A stretch of DNA of 64,000 nucleotides from Arabidopsis thaliana. Taxonomy: Eukaryota > Streptophyta > Magnoliopsida > Brassicales > Brassicaceae. A model generated the notes under the pieces. That model had not been told where the DNA came from, did not search any database, and worked only from the letters and a program-made list of their open reading frames with translations. A program made the position numbers and the translations under genes. Location of the stretch: assembly GCF_000001735.4 (NCBI RefSeq), contig NC_003070.9, forward strand, positions 11,774,001 through 11,838,000, read 5' to 3'. Position 1 is the stretch's first letter; each line of letters opens with the position of its first letter. Positions 43,658-55,444 of this stretch are shown piece after piece.

Positions 43658-44740
43658 TAGAGATGTCGTGGTGGGTAAAAAAGTCCAGCCCTACCTAAAC
43701 CCAAAATAAACCCGCCCACCAAAAACCCAACTTTAGAAAATCCAGATGGGTTTTTGATTTAATGGATAAAACCCGAAAAAACCTGATTGTTCCGAGACTA
43801 CCCGTGGGTACCCAACTTGGTTTCTGTCAATTTCTTAGAGTTTATTTCAAGTGCTAATATACTATTATATGTATGTTGTATCTATAATTTGCTTATAAAT
43901 ATATTTTAAATTGTATTTATTTTCTGTATTACATATATATTTGATGGGAAAAAGGTTGAATTGCGTTTTTGGCGGAAAAATATTAAATTGCATTTTTTGG
44001 CGGAAAAATGTCAAATCCTTTTCTTGGTCGGAAATGTTGAATGTCGTTTTTGGCGGGAAAATGTTAAATTGCGTTTTCGGCGGAAAAATATTGAATATCA
44101 TTTTTAGCGGGAAAATGTTAAATTGCGTTTTTGACAGAAAAATGTCAACTCCTTTTTGGCGGGAAAATGTTGAATGTCGTTTTTGGCGGGAAAATGTTAA
44201 ATTGTGTTTTTGGCGGAAAAATGTGAAATCATTTTTGGCGGAAAATATTGAATCGCGTTTTTTGGCGAAAAAATTTTGAATTGCGTTTTGGCGGGAAAAT
44301 ATTGAATGTCGTTTTTGGCGGGAAAATGTTGAATTCCGTTTTGGCGGAAAAATATTGAATGTCGTTTTTGGCGGGAAAATGTTGAATTGCGTTTTGGTGG
44401 GAAAATGTTGATTGTCGTTTTTGGCGGGAAAATGTTGAATTGCGTTTTGGCGAGAAAATATTGAATGTCATTTTTGTCGGGAAAATGTTAAATCGCGGTT
44501 TTGGCGGAAAAATGTGAAAAGAAATTTGACGAGAAAATGTTGATTCACTCGAAAAAGGACTTAAAAAAAACTCGTGGATACGCATAACCCAATGAGATAA
44601 ACCCATATGGGTTTTATTTATTTGGGTACCCAAAAACATTTTAAATCTGTGTTTTTTTCCAAAAAAAATAGATCTATGGCTTAAAATTTTATGTGGGTTT
44701 TGGGTATCCAGCGGGTTTTAACCCATCATTAACATCTCTA
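43658..44740. mobile_element. hAT-type element carrying an E2F-like minisatellite
   Basis: 1083 bp. Terminal inverted repeats TAGAGATGTCGTGGTGGGT and TAGAGATGTTAATGATGGGT agree at 9 leading bases and then in patches. They are flanked by 8-bp near-duplications CTAACGAA (43650-43657) and CTAACAAA (44741-44748). Subterminal parts are rich in GGGTTTT and its complement. The centre is the minisatellite at 43943-44540. No transposase; the frames in this area are readings of the repeat. Confidence 0.8.
43943..44540. repeat. ~27-bp minisatellite of E2F-like sites
   Basis: About 22 units of TTTTTGGCGGGAAAAT plus a spacer that alternates between GTTGAATTGCG and ATTGAATGTCG types, giving a ~53-bp dimer in the right half. 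Seven units contain the exact core TTTTGGCGGGAAAA, and about seven more contain GGCGGAAAA without the third G. The core fits the E2F consensus TTTSSCGS. Confidence 0.88.
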
Positions 44741-44748
44741 CTAACAAA

Positions 44749-47078
44749 AGTTTATATATTTAGTATATAGTATGTAATTGACGCCAAAAGTAATGATGTT
44801 CAACGAATCTAACGAATCAATCGGCGGATTCAGTTAATCAATTGAGTATAAAAATCGGCGCATTTGATTTAGCTAATCGATTAAGTGAATATTTAAGTAT
44901 GATTGTTTATTGTACTCAACCATTAGTCCAATTAATCAGAGATATGTAAATGAAATGGAGACTATAAACGTTAATTAAATAATATGGTCAACTGAAAGTC
45001 GAAATTACTAGGTTACAAATATATGAAATAATTATCAATCAACACATTTACATATGACCCACACATTACACGACTTGATACACCTTTTTTTTTTTTGGGT
45101 GAAATGTCGTAAACTTATTCTACATTCTACAACACGATGTTGATATTCTTGTATCAGTTCCAATTCATATAATTTATAAAATAGTTAATTATTTTGGAAT
45201 TCGATTTAAATTCACTATTCTTTTATATTAACCATCTTACGAGATGCGTTTCTGAAAAATAATTTGATGCTAAAATTTAAATTCATAGGAGTCCAAGATA
45301 GTGTTTGCATAATTAAAAGAAATTGTGTTGCCAAAAAAATAAAGAAACAAATGATTGTCTTTCATACAAATTTGCGGATAGGCCAAAAACCGATCTGATT
45401 GATGGTTGGTGAACCGACGCAGCTCTCGTCGTATGATGTACATGCAATGTATATATGCATAGCATAACATATAGTTTGTAAGAAGACATATACTCTCATA
45501 TTTTTGGTCTAATATAATGGGAGCTTTCATAACAATAGAATATGGGACTAAAGAAATGAATGCGTAGACAAAAAGTAACATGTTTGTTTTGTATTGTAGC
45601 TTCCTAGATAACACAAGTTACATAACGATTCTTAATAATATTCAGCTTACATTGGGACATCATCCTCTTCCAACACATGCTTTTAACTTATGAATAAGCT
45701 TTTGGTTATATATTTGTCCAAAAAAAAAAAAAAGCTATATATATACACATTAGAGAAATATATTATATAACTAAAGATACATACTAATTTTATTATTCTT
45801 TATTTAAGCTTTTCATACTAAATTTGTGTAAAGAATATTATTATATGTAAATAAGAGAAAACACTAATGACAATTTATATTTGGTTTATAATAGTGTTAT
45901 CTACACATTCCAAGTTAGTAAAATATATAAATTCCATACGACAGCAAAATAAAGTTAATTGTTTCATGTCAAATCCATAAAAATGACATATGCCCTATAT
46001 TTTCTAATTAATGCATCTATACATTCAATTTTCATCATCCATTTTTTTCTGATTTTTTTTTTTGACGGCAAGCATTTTCTGCAATTAATATGTATGAAAA
46101 TTCATAATTGAACGAGTCTACATTATTTTCTGATTTTTTTCATCTATATGAAAAAAATAAAAATAGAAACTAAAATTCTAGTGTGTAAGTCAAACCAAAG
46201 TACCAAATATTGAGCGAGTCTACCTACATGGGAGGACGTGAAGTAAGAAAAAGTCAGAAGACTTCGCAAAGATGATGAGTTTTTTTTTAGTAGTTTAATT
46301 TCATTAATTATAATAGTCAATCATAGATTAGATATTTTAGCTGGCCAAATCACTTTTTCTTCAAATCAAAATCTCCTTTTAACCCAATCTTTAACAACCA
46401 AAATTGACAAGCTAGCATCAACATACACACATATACATCAACCCTCTGTCAAAATCTCCCTCTAATCACTCATTATGATTTACGAGTATCTCAATAATAC
46501 CTCAATTTAATTACTTTAATTAGCTTTAAAACACAATATGTATATACTAAACAAAAATCCCAAACATGCTCCTGGTTCCTGAATTTCTGCTCAACAACCG
46601 CCGAATATATATTTTATTCTAAAAACTATAATATTTCCAAGCTTTTGCAGTTAGAAAGTTACACAATTTGCAAAAAAACAATTAAGTCAAGACTAAACAA
46701 AAATTACAGTATTGATTAGTTTCTGACTATCAAACACCAAAAACTAATAAGCCAGATTAATTTTATAACTCAAAAACTGATAGAACATTTTAAGGTTTAT
46801 ATTTTTAATTTTGTTGTTGAATTTGTAGAATCACAGAATAACTAAACACCAATTTAAATAATTCCAAAATTCGAAAAGTCTTGTAATTGATAAAACTTTG
46901 CAGAATCTGAATCACATATCTATATTACAAATTATAAACAACAATTAAAAAAGAATTTCAAGAAACTAATATTGTTGTTCCCTTTTCTAATACAAGAACT
47001 TTAAAAAAAACATGTAAATGATCAAACTAATAATTTGCAAAACCAAAAAAAAAAAGCCTTAACAAAAAAATAATAATC
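44749..47078. other. intergenic, AT-rich
   Basis: No gene supported. Several A and T runs. The right end is the 3' flank of the gene at 47079-47681. The minus frame at 45270-45614 lacks protein features. Confidence 0.45.
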
Positions 47079-47681
47079 TCAACCTCTATACAATGGAGAC
47101 CGTTGTTGAAATATCATCTTCGAGACTCGAGATTGCCGGAAAACCTTGATCGGACTCGGAAAATTCCAGCCTTTACCCTTCCCGGTCGCCGGAACCGGAA
47201 CCGGAGAAAATCCAAATTCTCCGGCGACCGCAACGGATCTTGATTTCTTCATAATAGCCGGTTTAGTATCTCCTCTGTTTCCCATAAAAATTCTCCAAAA
47301 CGACGACGTTTTCTTACTCCTACCATGATCCAAACCGGAATCAATAACCGAATCCGGTTTAATCGGGATCGCCATAGATTTCGATCTCCGAAACGCCGGT
47401 TCACATTCAATCAAACTCGCGACTCGGCCCACCGATCCAACGCCGGATATATTAAAACTGATATCTCCGGCGAAGATAGAGAACGACGAGGAAGACGAAG
47501 AAGACGAAGGAGAGAAAGATACGGCGGCGCGTGAGCTACACGAACAAGGAAGATCGTGAGCACAATCTGGACAAAGAGAAGAGAGACGTTCGTGGAGACA
47601 AAATGGACAAACGCCCCCACCGCTAAAATAACCGCGTTTTGAAAAGTGTTTTGAACATTGTGAAAAACCATCTTCGTCCAT
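47079..47681 (-). CDS. small OCTOPUS/DUF740-like protein with N-terminal Cys motif
   Basis: A single exon of 200 residues from the ATG complementary to 47679-47681. The N-terminus has C-S-K-H-F, then G-G-V-C-P-F-C-L-H-E-R-L-S-S-L-C-P-D-C. This resembles the C-x2-H...G-x-C-P-x-C-L-x-E-R-L motif at the head of OCTOPUS/DUF740 proteins, which sit at the plasma membrane in phloem cells. The rest is basic and Ser-rich, with S-F-W-R-I-F-M-G-N and a tail R-V-S-K-M-I-F-Q-Q-R-S-P-L-Y-R-G. It is much shorter than OCTOPUS itself, so membership is by motif only. A TATA-like TTTATAAAAA lies about 90 bp upstream (47769-47778). Probably AT1G32690, function unknown. Confidence 0.75.
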   Translation of the reverse strand: MDEDGFSQCSKHFSKRGYFSGGGVCPFCLHERLSSLCPDCAHDLPCSCSSRAAVSFSPSSSSSSSSFSIFAGDISFNISGVGSVGRVASLIECEPAFRRSKSMAIPIKPDSVIDSGLDHGRSKKTSSFWRIFMGNRGDTKPAIMKKSRSVAVAGEFGFSPVPVPATGKGKGWNFPSPIKVFRQSRVSKMIFQQRSPLYRG

Positions 47682-48261
47682 GTTTTTGCGTTTTGAAGAT
47701 TCAGAGAATTTTCTTCTTTCTTCAGTTTCTCGGAGTTTGAAGAAGTGAAAGAGAGTCGAAAGAGAGAGTTTTTATAAAGGCTCGTGTGTTTTAATTACGG
47801 TTAAATTATTACGGTGCGTTGCACTTAAACACACAGAATTAGCTCATAAGGTTGATGGTTATTTACGTTTGTGCCATCATCAATGGAACCATTCAGTTCA
47901 TTCACGTGTGGCATGACTTTGGAAACGACTTCTCTTTCCTCTAGTTATTTATGAACATATAAATCGAACCAAATTGAATTTGATTCAAAAATTTAAACGA
48001 ATCTGAATTGAATTTTTTCTATACTTTTCATTTTTAAAAAAATATATGAATGCTGTCAAAAAAAAATATACATATATATATATGAATTATTATTATTTAT
48101 TATCTTTTATATAACCAGAAAATCTCAAATCATAACTCATAATAATCTCATAACATGTGGAGAGCAAGAAACTTTTATTTAAAACATCCAGTGTTGAACC
48201 AATGATAGAAATTGAAATGAAATAATTGATACTACAGTGTATATGTGTAATTACACCAAAC
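47682..48261. other. upstream region of the DUF740-like gene
   Basis: Promoter and leader of the minus-strand gene up to about 47900, with an ACGTG core near 47904. Then AT-rich DNA. Confidence 0.45.
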
Positions 48262-48264
48262 TAA

Positions 48265-48510
48265 GGCTTTGAATGGATGTTGTGGTTAGTGCGGACTAAT
48301 CTGTCAGCGGTCCAGTCCATATTATTTGTGGGGCGGACAACAAACTGCTACAGACTTAGTTTAAAGACGGTCCGCAGTTAGTCCGCAGCGATTTTCTTTT
48401 ATTTTTTTTGGGTCCGTATCATAACAGAGTATAGTTTATGAATAGTAAACAAAAAGCGGTCTGGTCTATAGACGGTTTGTCCGCTTGAACCGTTATAACT
48501 ATTCAAAGCC
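48265..48510. mobile_element. PIF/Harbinger-type MITE
   Basis: 246 bp with terminal repeats GGCTTTGAATGGATGTTGTGG and GGCTTTGAATAGTTATAACGG (first 10 bases identical), flanked by TAA at 48262-48264 and 48511-48513. The inside has several GCGGTC/GGTCCGC words in both orientations. Confidence 0.78.
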
Positions 48511-48513
48511 TAA

Positions 48514-51500
48514 CTATTAAATCAGAGAAAAAAATCTAACACAATTAATTCATATATCTGATTAAAATATAGTATCGATATGGCAATATCCCAAAAAAAA
48601 TTTGAACCGGTTAAAATTTTGAATTTAGTCGAACAAAATTGAATAGCCACCTTTGAATTTAAAATTTCAAAATATATATTTGTGGATTGAATGATCTGAA
48701 AATATTGCTAAAATGGAATCCAGGAGTTCATAAATCAAAATATTTGACGTGTAGAAATAAAAGCATGTATGTGCTTAGAAAAAGACAGTTCCGAGTTATG
48801 GAGACAAGCTTACTTACAAAGAAAGTGACCTGACCAACTAATAGATTTAGATCATGGCCACTTGGTTTCTAGGCAAATAATAAAAATAGTTGTTGAATTA
48901 AAATGGAACACGTAAGATTCGACGAAAAGAAATCTAATTTGCTGCTTCAGATTTCTGAACCCTTTTTGATTAAATTTAGTTGTTGACAAAACTCACTACT
49001 TCAATATATTCTCGTTGAACTTCAGAGTTATACAAATCTAAGTCAATGAGTAGATTGTAATTATGTGCTGCTAAATTTGAGTTAAAATTTAGTATGGAAG
49101 AAGACTATAGAGATATATGGAAATCCAATTTTATCACCGGTCTAAAGAGATGTTACATTACATCATCGGTAATGTACATTGATATTATTCTATTCTCGAT
49201 TTACAATTGATGATATGTCGTAACATTGTGATACTTTTATTGAACTTATGTCGTTAAATGCTCTTAAATCTCTATGGTCGAGTTTTTGGTTTTGGCAAAA
49301 AATCTCTTTTTTATCAAAAAAATCTCTATGGTCGAGTTATTTGCCATGTTCCTCTAGAAATTGGTTGTTGAGATGATTCGGTGGGCTTTGTCGCTGGATA
49401 TTTAAATTTAACAATTTCTCACTAACATATAGCTAAGAAATGGGCCTCAAACCTTCTCGATTGTGGGCCAAACGTTCAACAAAAGTAGTTTATTTCTATT
49501 ACAATAAAATTTAGAAAGCTAACAGAGCTTGATTAAAAAACGGTAAAAAATGTGTTTTTTTAGTCAAATCCAAAACAGATTAGGCGCATAATAATTGTTT
49601 TTTTTATAACTTTTTTCTTTCTTTCCAACTCAAATTCTAGAAAAAAATATATCTCATACACTATATATTAATAAAGAAACACATTTAAAAGAATAGCATT
49701 TAACTATCGTGATATATATAAAAAGGATAAATAATGTATCGCAACCAGAGCAATCCTCAACCATCTATCTAGTGAAGTTATTATATAAAAACATCAATAA
49801 AAGTGATGAATTTTTGTCTAAAATACCATCTTTTCGAAAAATCTTACAAAAACAAAAAAAGTTTACGAATTTTTTCATTTATTAACATTTTAAAATGTAC
49901 GTATTTATGATTTTGTTTTGCAAAAATACGTATTTTATATTAAATTCAAGTATGTTTTGCACAAAAAATATATAATTCCTCTTCTTGGATTGATCGAATG
50001 AATTTCAAGTATGTTTTGCAAAAAAAAAGAATTATATACTATAAGTTTTCATTACTGTTTACTTTTAATATATGTTCATGAAAATTATTTTAATAGAAGT
50101 ATTTTTTTCTTTGGACAACATTTAAATGCTATGGTAGTATCAAATTTCATAGAAACACTATACTATATTAAACGATATATTGCACAACACAACTACTATT
50201 ATTCAAAATTTCGCAGGCAATTTTTCAGAGAAAATATAGCGTATATTTTGTAGTTCTGTAACTTCTGTTCATAAAACATACATAGAGCTGTGTCACGAAT
50301 ATTACATCTCATCTATTGGATCAAAATATAATATTACCCAAAATTAGTGGACCTATAGATAAGAGACAAAGAAAATTCTTAACATGTAATATTCTGATTA
50401 GGTATTTTGTCTTCTATTTCCGGCAAGCGACTAAAAAAAGATTTTAAAAAATCCTACTATATAGTACTATATATAAGGATTGACTTAAACCAGACCAGAG
50501 CTCAAATAATTGGAACTGTTTAAAATTAATAATGGAGCTAGTCTACGCTATAAGTCATTATTATTAAAGGATTAGTTGAAAACTTAGCTAACCCAATTAA
50601 TATTTTCTCTGTTGCTTCATCCAAGACTCATCCCTCTCTTGATTCGATACGGCAACACTTTATTTATAAATTTTTCATAAAACATGATGGTAAATCATTT
50701 TCGGGATTCTACAGTTTATATTTATCGTGCAAATAAATTTTATTTATAATTTGTAACAATTTATTGCCTAATTGTATTAGATTGACAATACAAATGTAAT
50801 AACGTGCTCAAATTCTATTTTTGATTAATGACTAACATTCTCTTCTTTTTTTAAGGCTAACTTTCCTACACATATAAATTTAATGAATAGAGCTATGTGA
50901 AAAAATCATATATAATCTATAACCAGAAAAAAGATTTGTGACAAAAATGGATGACATGTACTGTTGCTATACAAGTTGTAGGAAAACAAATTACACTATT
51001 TAAAATTGATTTATTGTGGAATATGGAAATCACTGAATTAAAAATAAGCAAAGGATATGTTTTGTCACTATTAAATAAAGGAGGTTGATGGATAAAATAA
51101 AATACTTAAAACAGAACAGTATTAGAACAGAAATATAGGCAAACAAGAAACAGGTTAAGGATTAAGACAGTACATAAATAAGGATAATTTTTGTAGAACC
51201 ATCGAATAAGATGGTGTCCATTGATTAGGGTTGTCATTATCTTTCTTTTCTTATTGTTCATTCACATCCACTAAATTAAAGAAAACTAATGCATATAATA
51301 GTAACATAAATGGCATCATCGCATTACATAAACTTAATGCCAACTATACAAAATTAGTGACATTTATACACCTACATCAACTTTGATTTTATATTCATAT
51401 ATCTTTTATATGGCTTTTTGTACATAGATATCCATTACTGAGGTGATTATTGTAGCCAGAATTTATTTGGAAAACTATGAGTATTGTTAATTATTGTTAA

Positions 51501-53400
51501 ACACTTTAAGACCTGGATATAATCTGGTTCGGAATTGTTTTGTCCGGTTTAATATTGTGAAAAGAATGTAAAATGAATATTAAGTTAGTCATAGATCGAA
51601 TTCAGTACTTAGTATAAACCATCTATAATGAATAATCAGTAAATCATACATAATCGAAATCATAGTCTATAAAAATCAGACTTTATTTTTACTTAGTAGT
51701 TCAACCACCTATAATGGCTCATGGAACTTGATCCTGCGTTAATCAGTAAACTAATATTCTCGATGGTGTATACATGTAACATACATATTATGTTATTTGA
51801 GCTATTTTCCGATGAAAGGTAAAATTGTGGTGTTTTAGAGAAAGAGAGGGAGAGTGACTTAAACATCTACTTGGATCAAACAACTTTGACCATGACTTAG
51901 CCACTCGATCATCCCATCTAACGGTGGCTAAGCCTCCCACTAGACATTTAGATTTTTACGTACCAATATGGACTTCGATTCGACTTGGTCTGATAATCCT
52001 ACGATCAATACGTGTTTGGAAGGGTAAAACCTGTCCCAATGTCCACTCATGGTTATATAAAAGGTTTGACCCAAAACTCAGCTATACATACCTCCTATAC
52101 TATAGATCCTAAAAGGGAAAATTTTCAACCTTACATTAGAGAATATTCACTCAACAACACACCTTGGCTCAACCAAACTTAGATTTAATATGATTTTTTT
52201 CTACTTCTTAATCATATGTATACATTATTCAGATCAAATTTCATCAAATGGTATGGTTTTGTTAAAAAAACAATAATCAAACGATCTTGTTAAAGATACA
52301 TATCATTAACTCATAGCGGAAGAAAGGTTAGCACCTTTTTTTCCAACCCTCATATGCGTTGTATACTTGTATTATTAGTAAGTTGTCCCGTTATTAGATC
52401 AAAGAACATATCCGAGTATTTGTCTCCACAATTTAACAATGGTAAAATCACATTCGCGAAAGTAATTCAAGATATACTATGTAGTACGTACTCAACTCTT
52501 CAAAATTTAGTGGAATTTTAGCATTGTTTTTCAGAATCAACTACGGATTTACCATTTTTTTTAGATGGCATTGGTGGATTTTGACTTTTATTAATAGTTT
52601 GTGAATTTTGTCTTTTTTTCAAGCTATTAAAATATGATTTAATATGTGTTTTATCCATTATATTTGGGTTTAGTCGGTTATGGTTGTTTTTATGGTTTAA
52701 TATTTTATATAAAATACATATTTTTACTAAAAAAAATCCTAAATATATACATTTTTAAGTATTAAAAAATAGTAATCCGTAAAATTATAGTAAAAATGAT
52801 AATTTAAAATAATTTTTTTTCAAAAATGACAAAATCAACAATAATCTCTTGTTCTCATATTTTAAAATAAACTTTGTTTTGGATATGTAATGTAAAATAT
52901 TTTTATGGAACTATCAATTAATTTATAAACAAAATAGAAAATACCCAATTATTTTTGTGCGTATATTAACTTTAGAAGGAAAACGTGTGAAAATGATATT
53001 TATTATTAAACCAAAGGACTTGAAAAATATAACAAATTAACAGAGTGTAAAGTAGTATTATACGTGTAAAATCATTAATCAAATGAACAATAATTACGTT
53101 ACTCTGTTCATTAATGACGATCCAAAACAGTTCTTCACTTGATTAGATTGGGTGAATTTCTTTTCTGTCTTGAATTGAATCAGATATTTTTGATGTATTT
53201 CCCATTATGTGTATTTTAAAAAGTAATGAAGAATAAAGAAAATTAAAGTTTTGGAGATTAAACATTACTATAAACAAATAATAAATGTGAAAAGGAGAAG
53301 AAGAAAGATGGAAAGTGGGAAGGATGGGTTCGGTTCATTGAACCCTCCTTACCAAAAGCAAGGTCTCTCTCAGCTTCGGAGTCTAGGTTCGGTTTTAGGT
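48514..53400. other. long AT-rich intergenic region
   Basis: About 4.9 kb with no supported gene. Points seen: a TATATAAAAGG box at about 52053-52063 after a W-box-rich stretch near 51890, which might drive an unannotated transcript; and a cluster of AT-rich open stretches without protein features (50011-50253, 51924-52112). Confidence 0.4.
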
Positions 53401-53460
53401 TCGGTATAGTCGACTTTTGTGCGGATAAGAACGACTCTTCGCTCTTCTTTTTACACGAAC

Positions 53461-53587
53461 ACTTCTCTCTCTCTCTCCTCACTCTCTTTCCTCTTTCTCT
53501 CACTAAAGAAAAAACTAGCGATCGAAGAGAATCATCATCAAGAAGCTACTATCAGAGAAATCAAAGCCCTACAACACAAGAATCAAC
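53461..53587 (+). promoter_or_regulatory. CT-rich leader of the PLATZ gene
   Basis: A pyrimidine-rich stretch of CTCTCTCT units at about 53461-53505, typical of Arabidopsis 5' UTRs, followed by a purine-rich stretch to the ATG. Confidence 0.5.
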
Positions 53588-55444
53588 ATGGTAATCACAA
53601 TAGAAGAAAGATTTGAAATTTGTTAAAGTCTCTGTTTTTTCTTTCTTCTTCAAATGCTCTGTTTTTACTTCAAAGATCGATTCAAATTCCGTCAAGAACT
53701 CTTTTTTTCACAGCTCTGATCAATCTTTATTCGTTTTTACCCAAATTGGGTTCTCTCAAAACTCGAATCTTTTTTCTCCCAAATTGATTCTTTTTAAAAT
53801 TCGACTCTGTTTTTCAATAGACTCTGTTTTGTTTCTATGGTTCGTTTGATGCTCATTCGTTTTTGTTACAGGGAGCTGAAGAAGAAACCAATAAGACATA
53901 TCCTCATTGGCTAAAACCTCTGCTACGAGAAAAGTTCTTTGTACAATGCAAATTACACGCAGATTCACATAAGAGTGAATGTAACATGTACTGTTTAGAC
54001 TGTACCAATGGTCCTCTCTGTTCTCTCTGCTTATCTTTCCACAAAGACCATCACGCCATTCAGGTTCGTTTTTCCTTTCTTAAATTCTTTACCTTTTTAC
54101 CGTGAGAGAGAGAGAGAGAGAAAGAACATGTGGTTAAATCCAGATTTTGTTAGTTTGGTTGGTGATCTAACTTTATTTTTTCCATTTATTATTCCGGGAT
54201 TCTCGGGAAAAAAGTACCAGAGAGTGTTTTGATTCTGAACTTTGTTTGTTTGATTAAATTTTTTACAGATAAGAAGATCATCATATCACGATGTTATAAG
54301 AGTGTCGGAGATTCAGAAGTTTCTGGACATAACAGGAGTTCAGACATATGTGATCAACAGTGCTAAGGTTGTGTTCTTGAACGAGAGACCTCAGCCTCGA
54401 CCAGGCAAAGGTGTGATCAATACTTGTGAAGTCTGTTATCGAAGCCTCGTTGATTCCTTCAGATTCTGCTCTCTTGGTTGCAAGGTAACAAAAAAAAAAC
54501 GTTTTATTTGTTGGATTTGAGTGAAAAAACATTAATGTCTTTGATCTTAAATGCTTTAGGAGTTAGTTGTGTGTTGGTTTGGTTGAGAGAATTGAGAAAG
54601 TAAAAGAAATTTTCTATGTTTGGGTGAGAAAATGCGGGAAAATCAAGTATATCCCGGTAAAAAAACTAACATTAGTGTCAAAATTTTTGGTCGGTAAATA
54701 TATATTTACTTGTGGAGAAAGTTAACTCAATAAATATTGTATAGCTATTTTGGGGTTTATGTAATGAACCAAATACTATTTGAAGAAGAAAAGTATAAAC
54801 TTAGTTGAATAGGTAAACTAACTACTATTCAATAATTTTCCTTATTAATGTTGATTTTGTAATTAGACCGTCATTTATTCTTTAATCCTTGTTTGATGGG
54901 GATTGAAAAAAAAGGGATTTTTTCGTGTTGGGTGGGCGAGAAAATGTGGGGCAATGATAGCAACTTCAAGAAATTGTGAAGTAGAAAAATAATAATAGCA
55001 TTTGGGTTGACGAGAAAGTATGGGAGAAAATTCCAAGTCAATTAAAAAAAAGCTTCGTCCTTAAGCAACACTTCGTTTTAAAGGTCTTTTCATTTTCATT
55101 ACTTTTCTAATGGATGGTAACATCTTCCTATTTGTTGTTTATAGGAGGTAATTACTAAGATATCCTTAGCAAGAGCTTGAAACTTACGTTGATCTTGTAA
55201 TGTTTTTGATTAGATCTCTGGAATATCGAAGAAGAAGAGAAAGGAATGGACGAACAATCTTTCGGATTCTGATGATTCGTATAGCAGTACGAGTATCGGA
55301 AGGCTCAAGAAGAATGATGACATTATGAATAATAGTTTCACACCATCAACACCGCCTTTATCAGCCGTGAATCGTCGAATTGCAAAGCGAAGGAAGGGAA
55401 TCCCGCATCGTGCTCCTTTCGGAGGACTAATCATAGAATACTAA
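53588..55444 (+). CDS. PLATZ zinc-binding transcription factor, four coding exons
   Basis: The ATG alone (53588-53590) forms the first coding piece, followed at once by a GT donor. Coding then resumes at 53872-54063, 54269-54484 and 55214-55444, giving 213 residues. The PLATZ zinc signature is complete: C-x2-H-x11-C-x2-C-x5-C-x2-C-x3-H-x2-H (from C-K-L-H to H-K-D-H) and C-x2-C-x10-C-x3-C (from C-E-V-C to C-S-L-G-C). Between them lies [12 protein letters not shown], common to the family. The basic tail has K-K-K-R-K-E-W and [14 protein letters not shown] proteins bind A/T-rich DNA and can repress transcription; some plant members work with RNA polymerase III. Probably AT1G32700. Confidence 0.92.
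54103..54122. repeat. GA microsatellite in a PLATZ intron
   Basis: About nine GA units. Confidence 0.85.

Noticed and set aside
43911-44639. Open frames of 122 and 136 residues on opposite strands
   Set aside because: They are translations of the ~27-bp minisatellite, whose units lack stops in some frames. The peptides repeat F-G-G-K or F-N-I-F-P-P-K words only.
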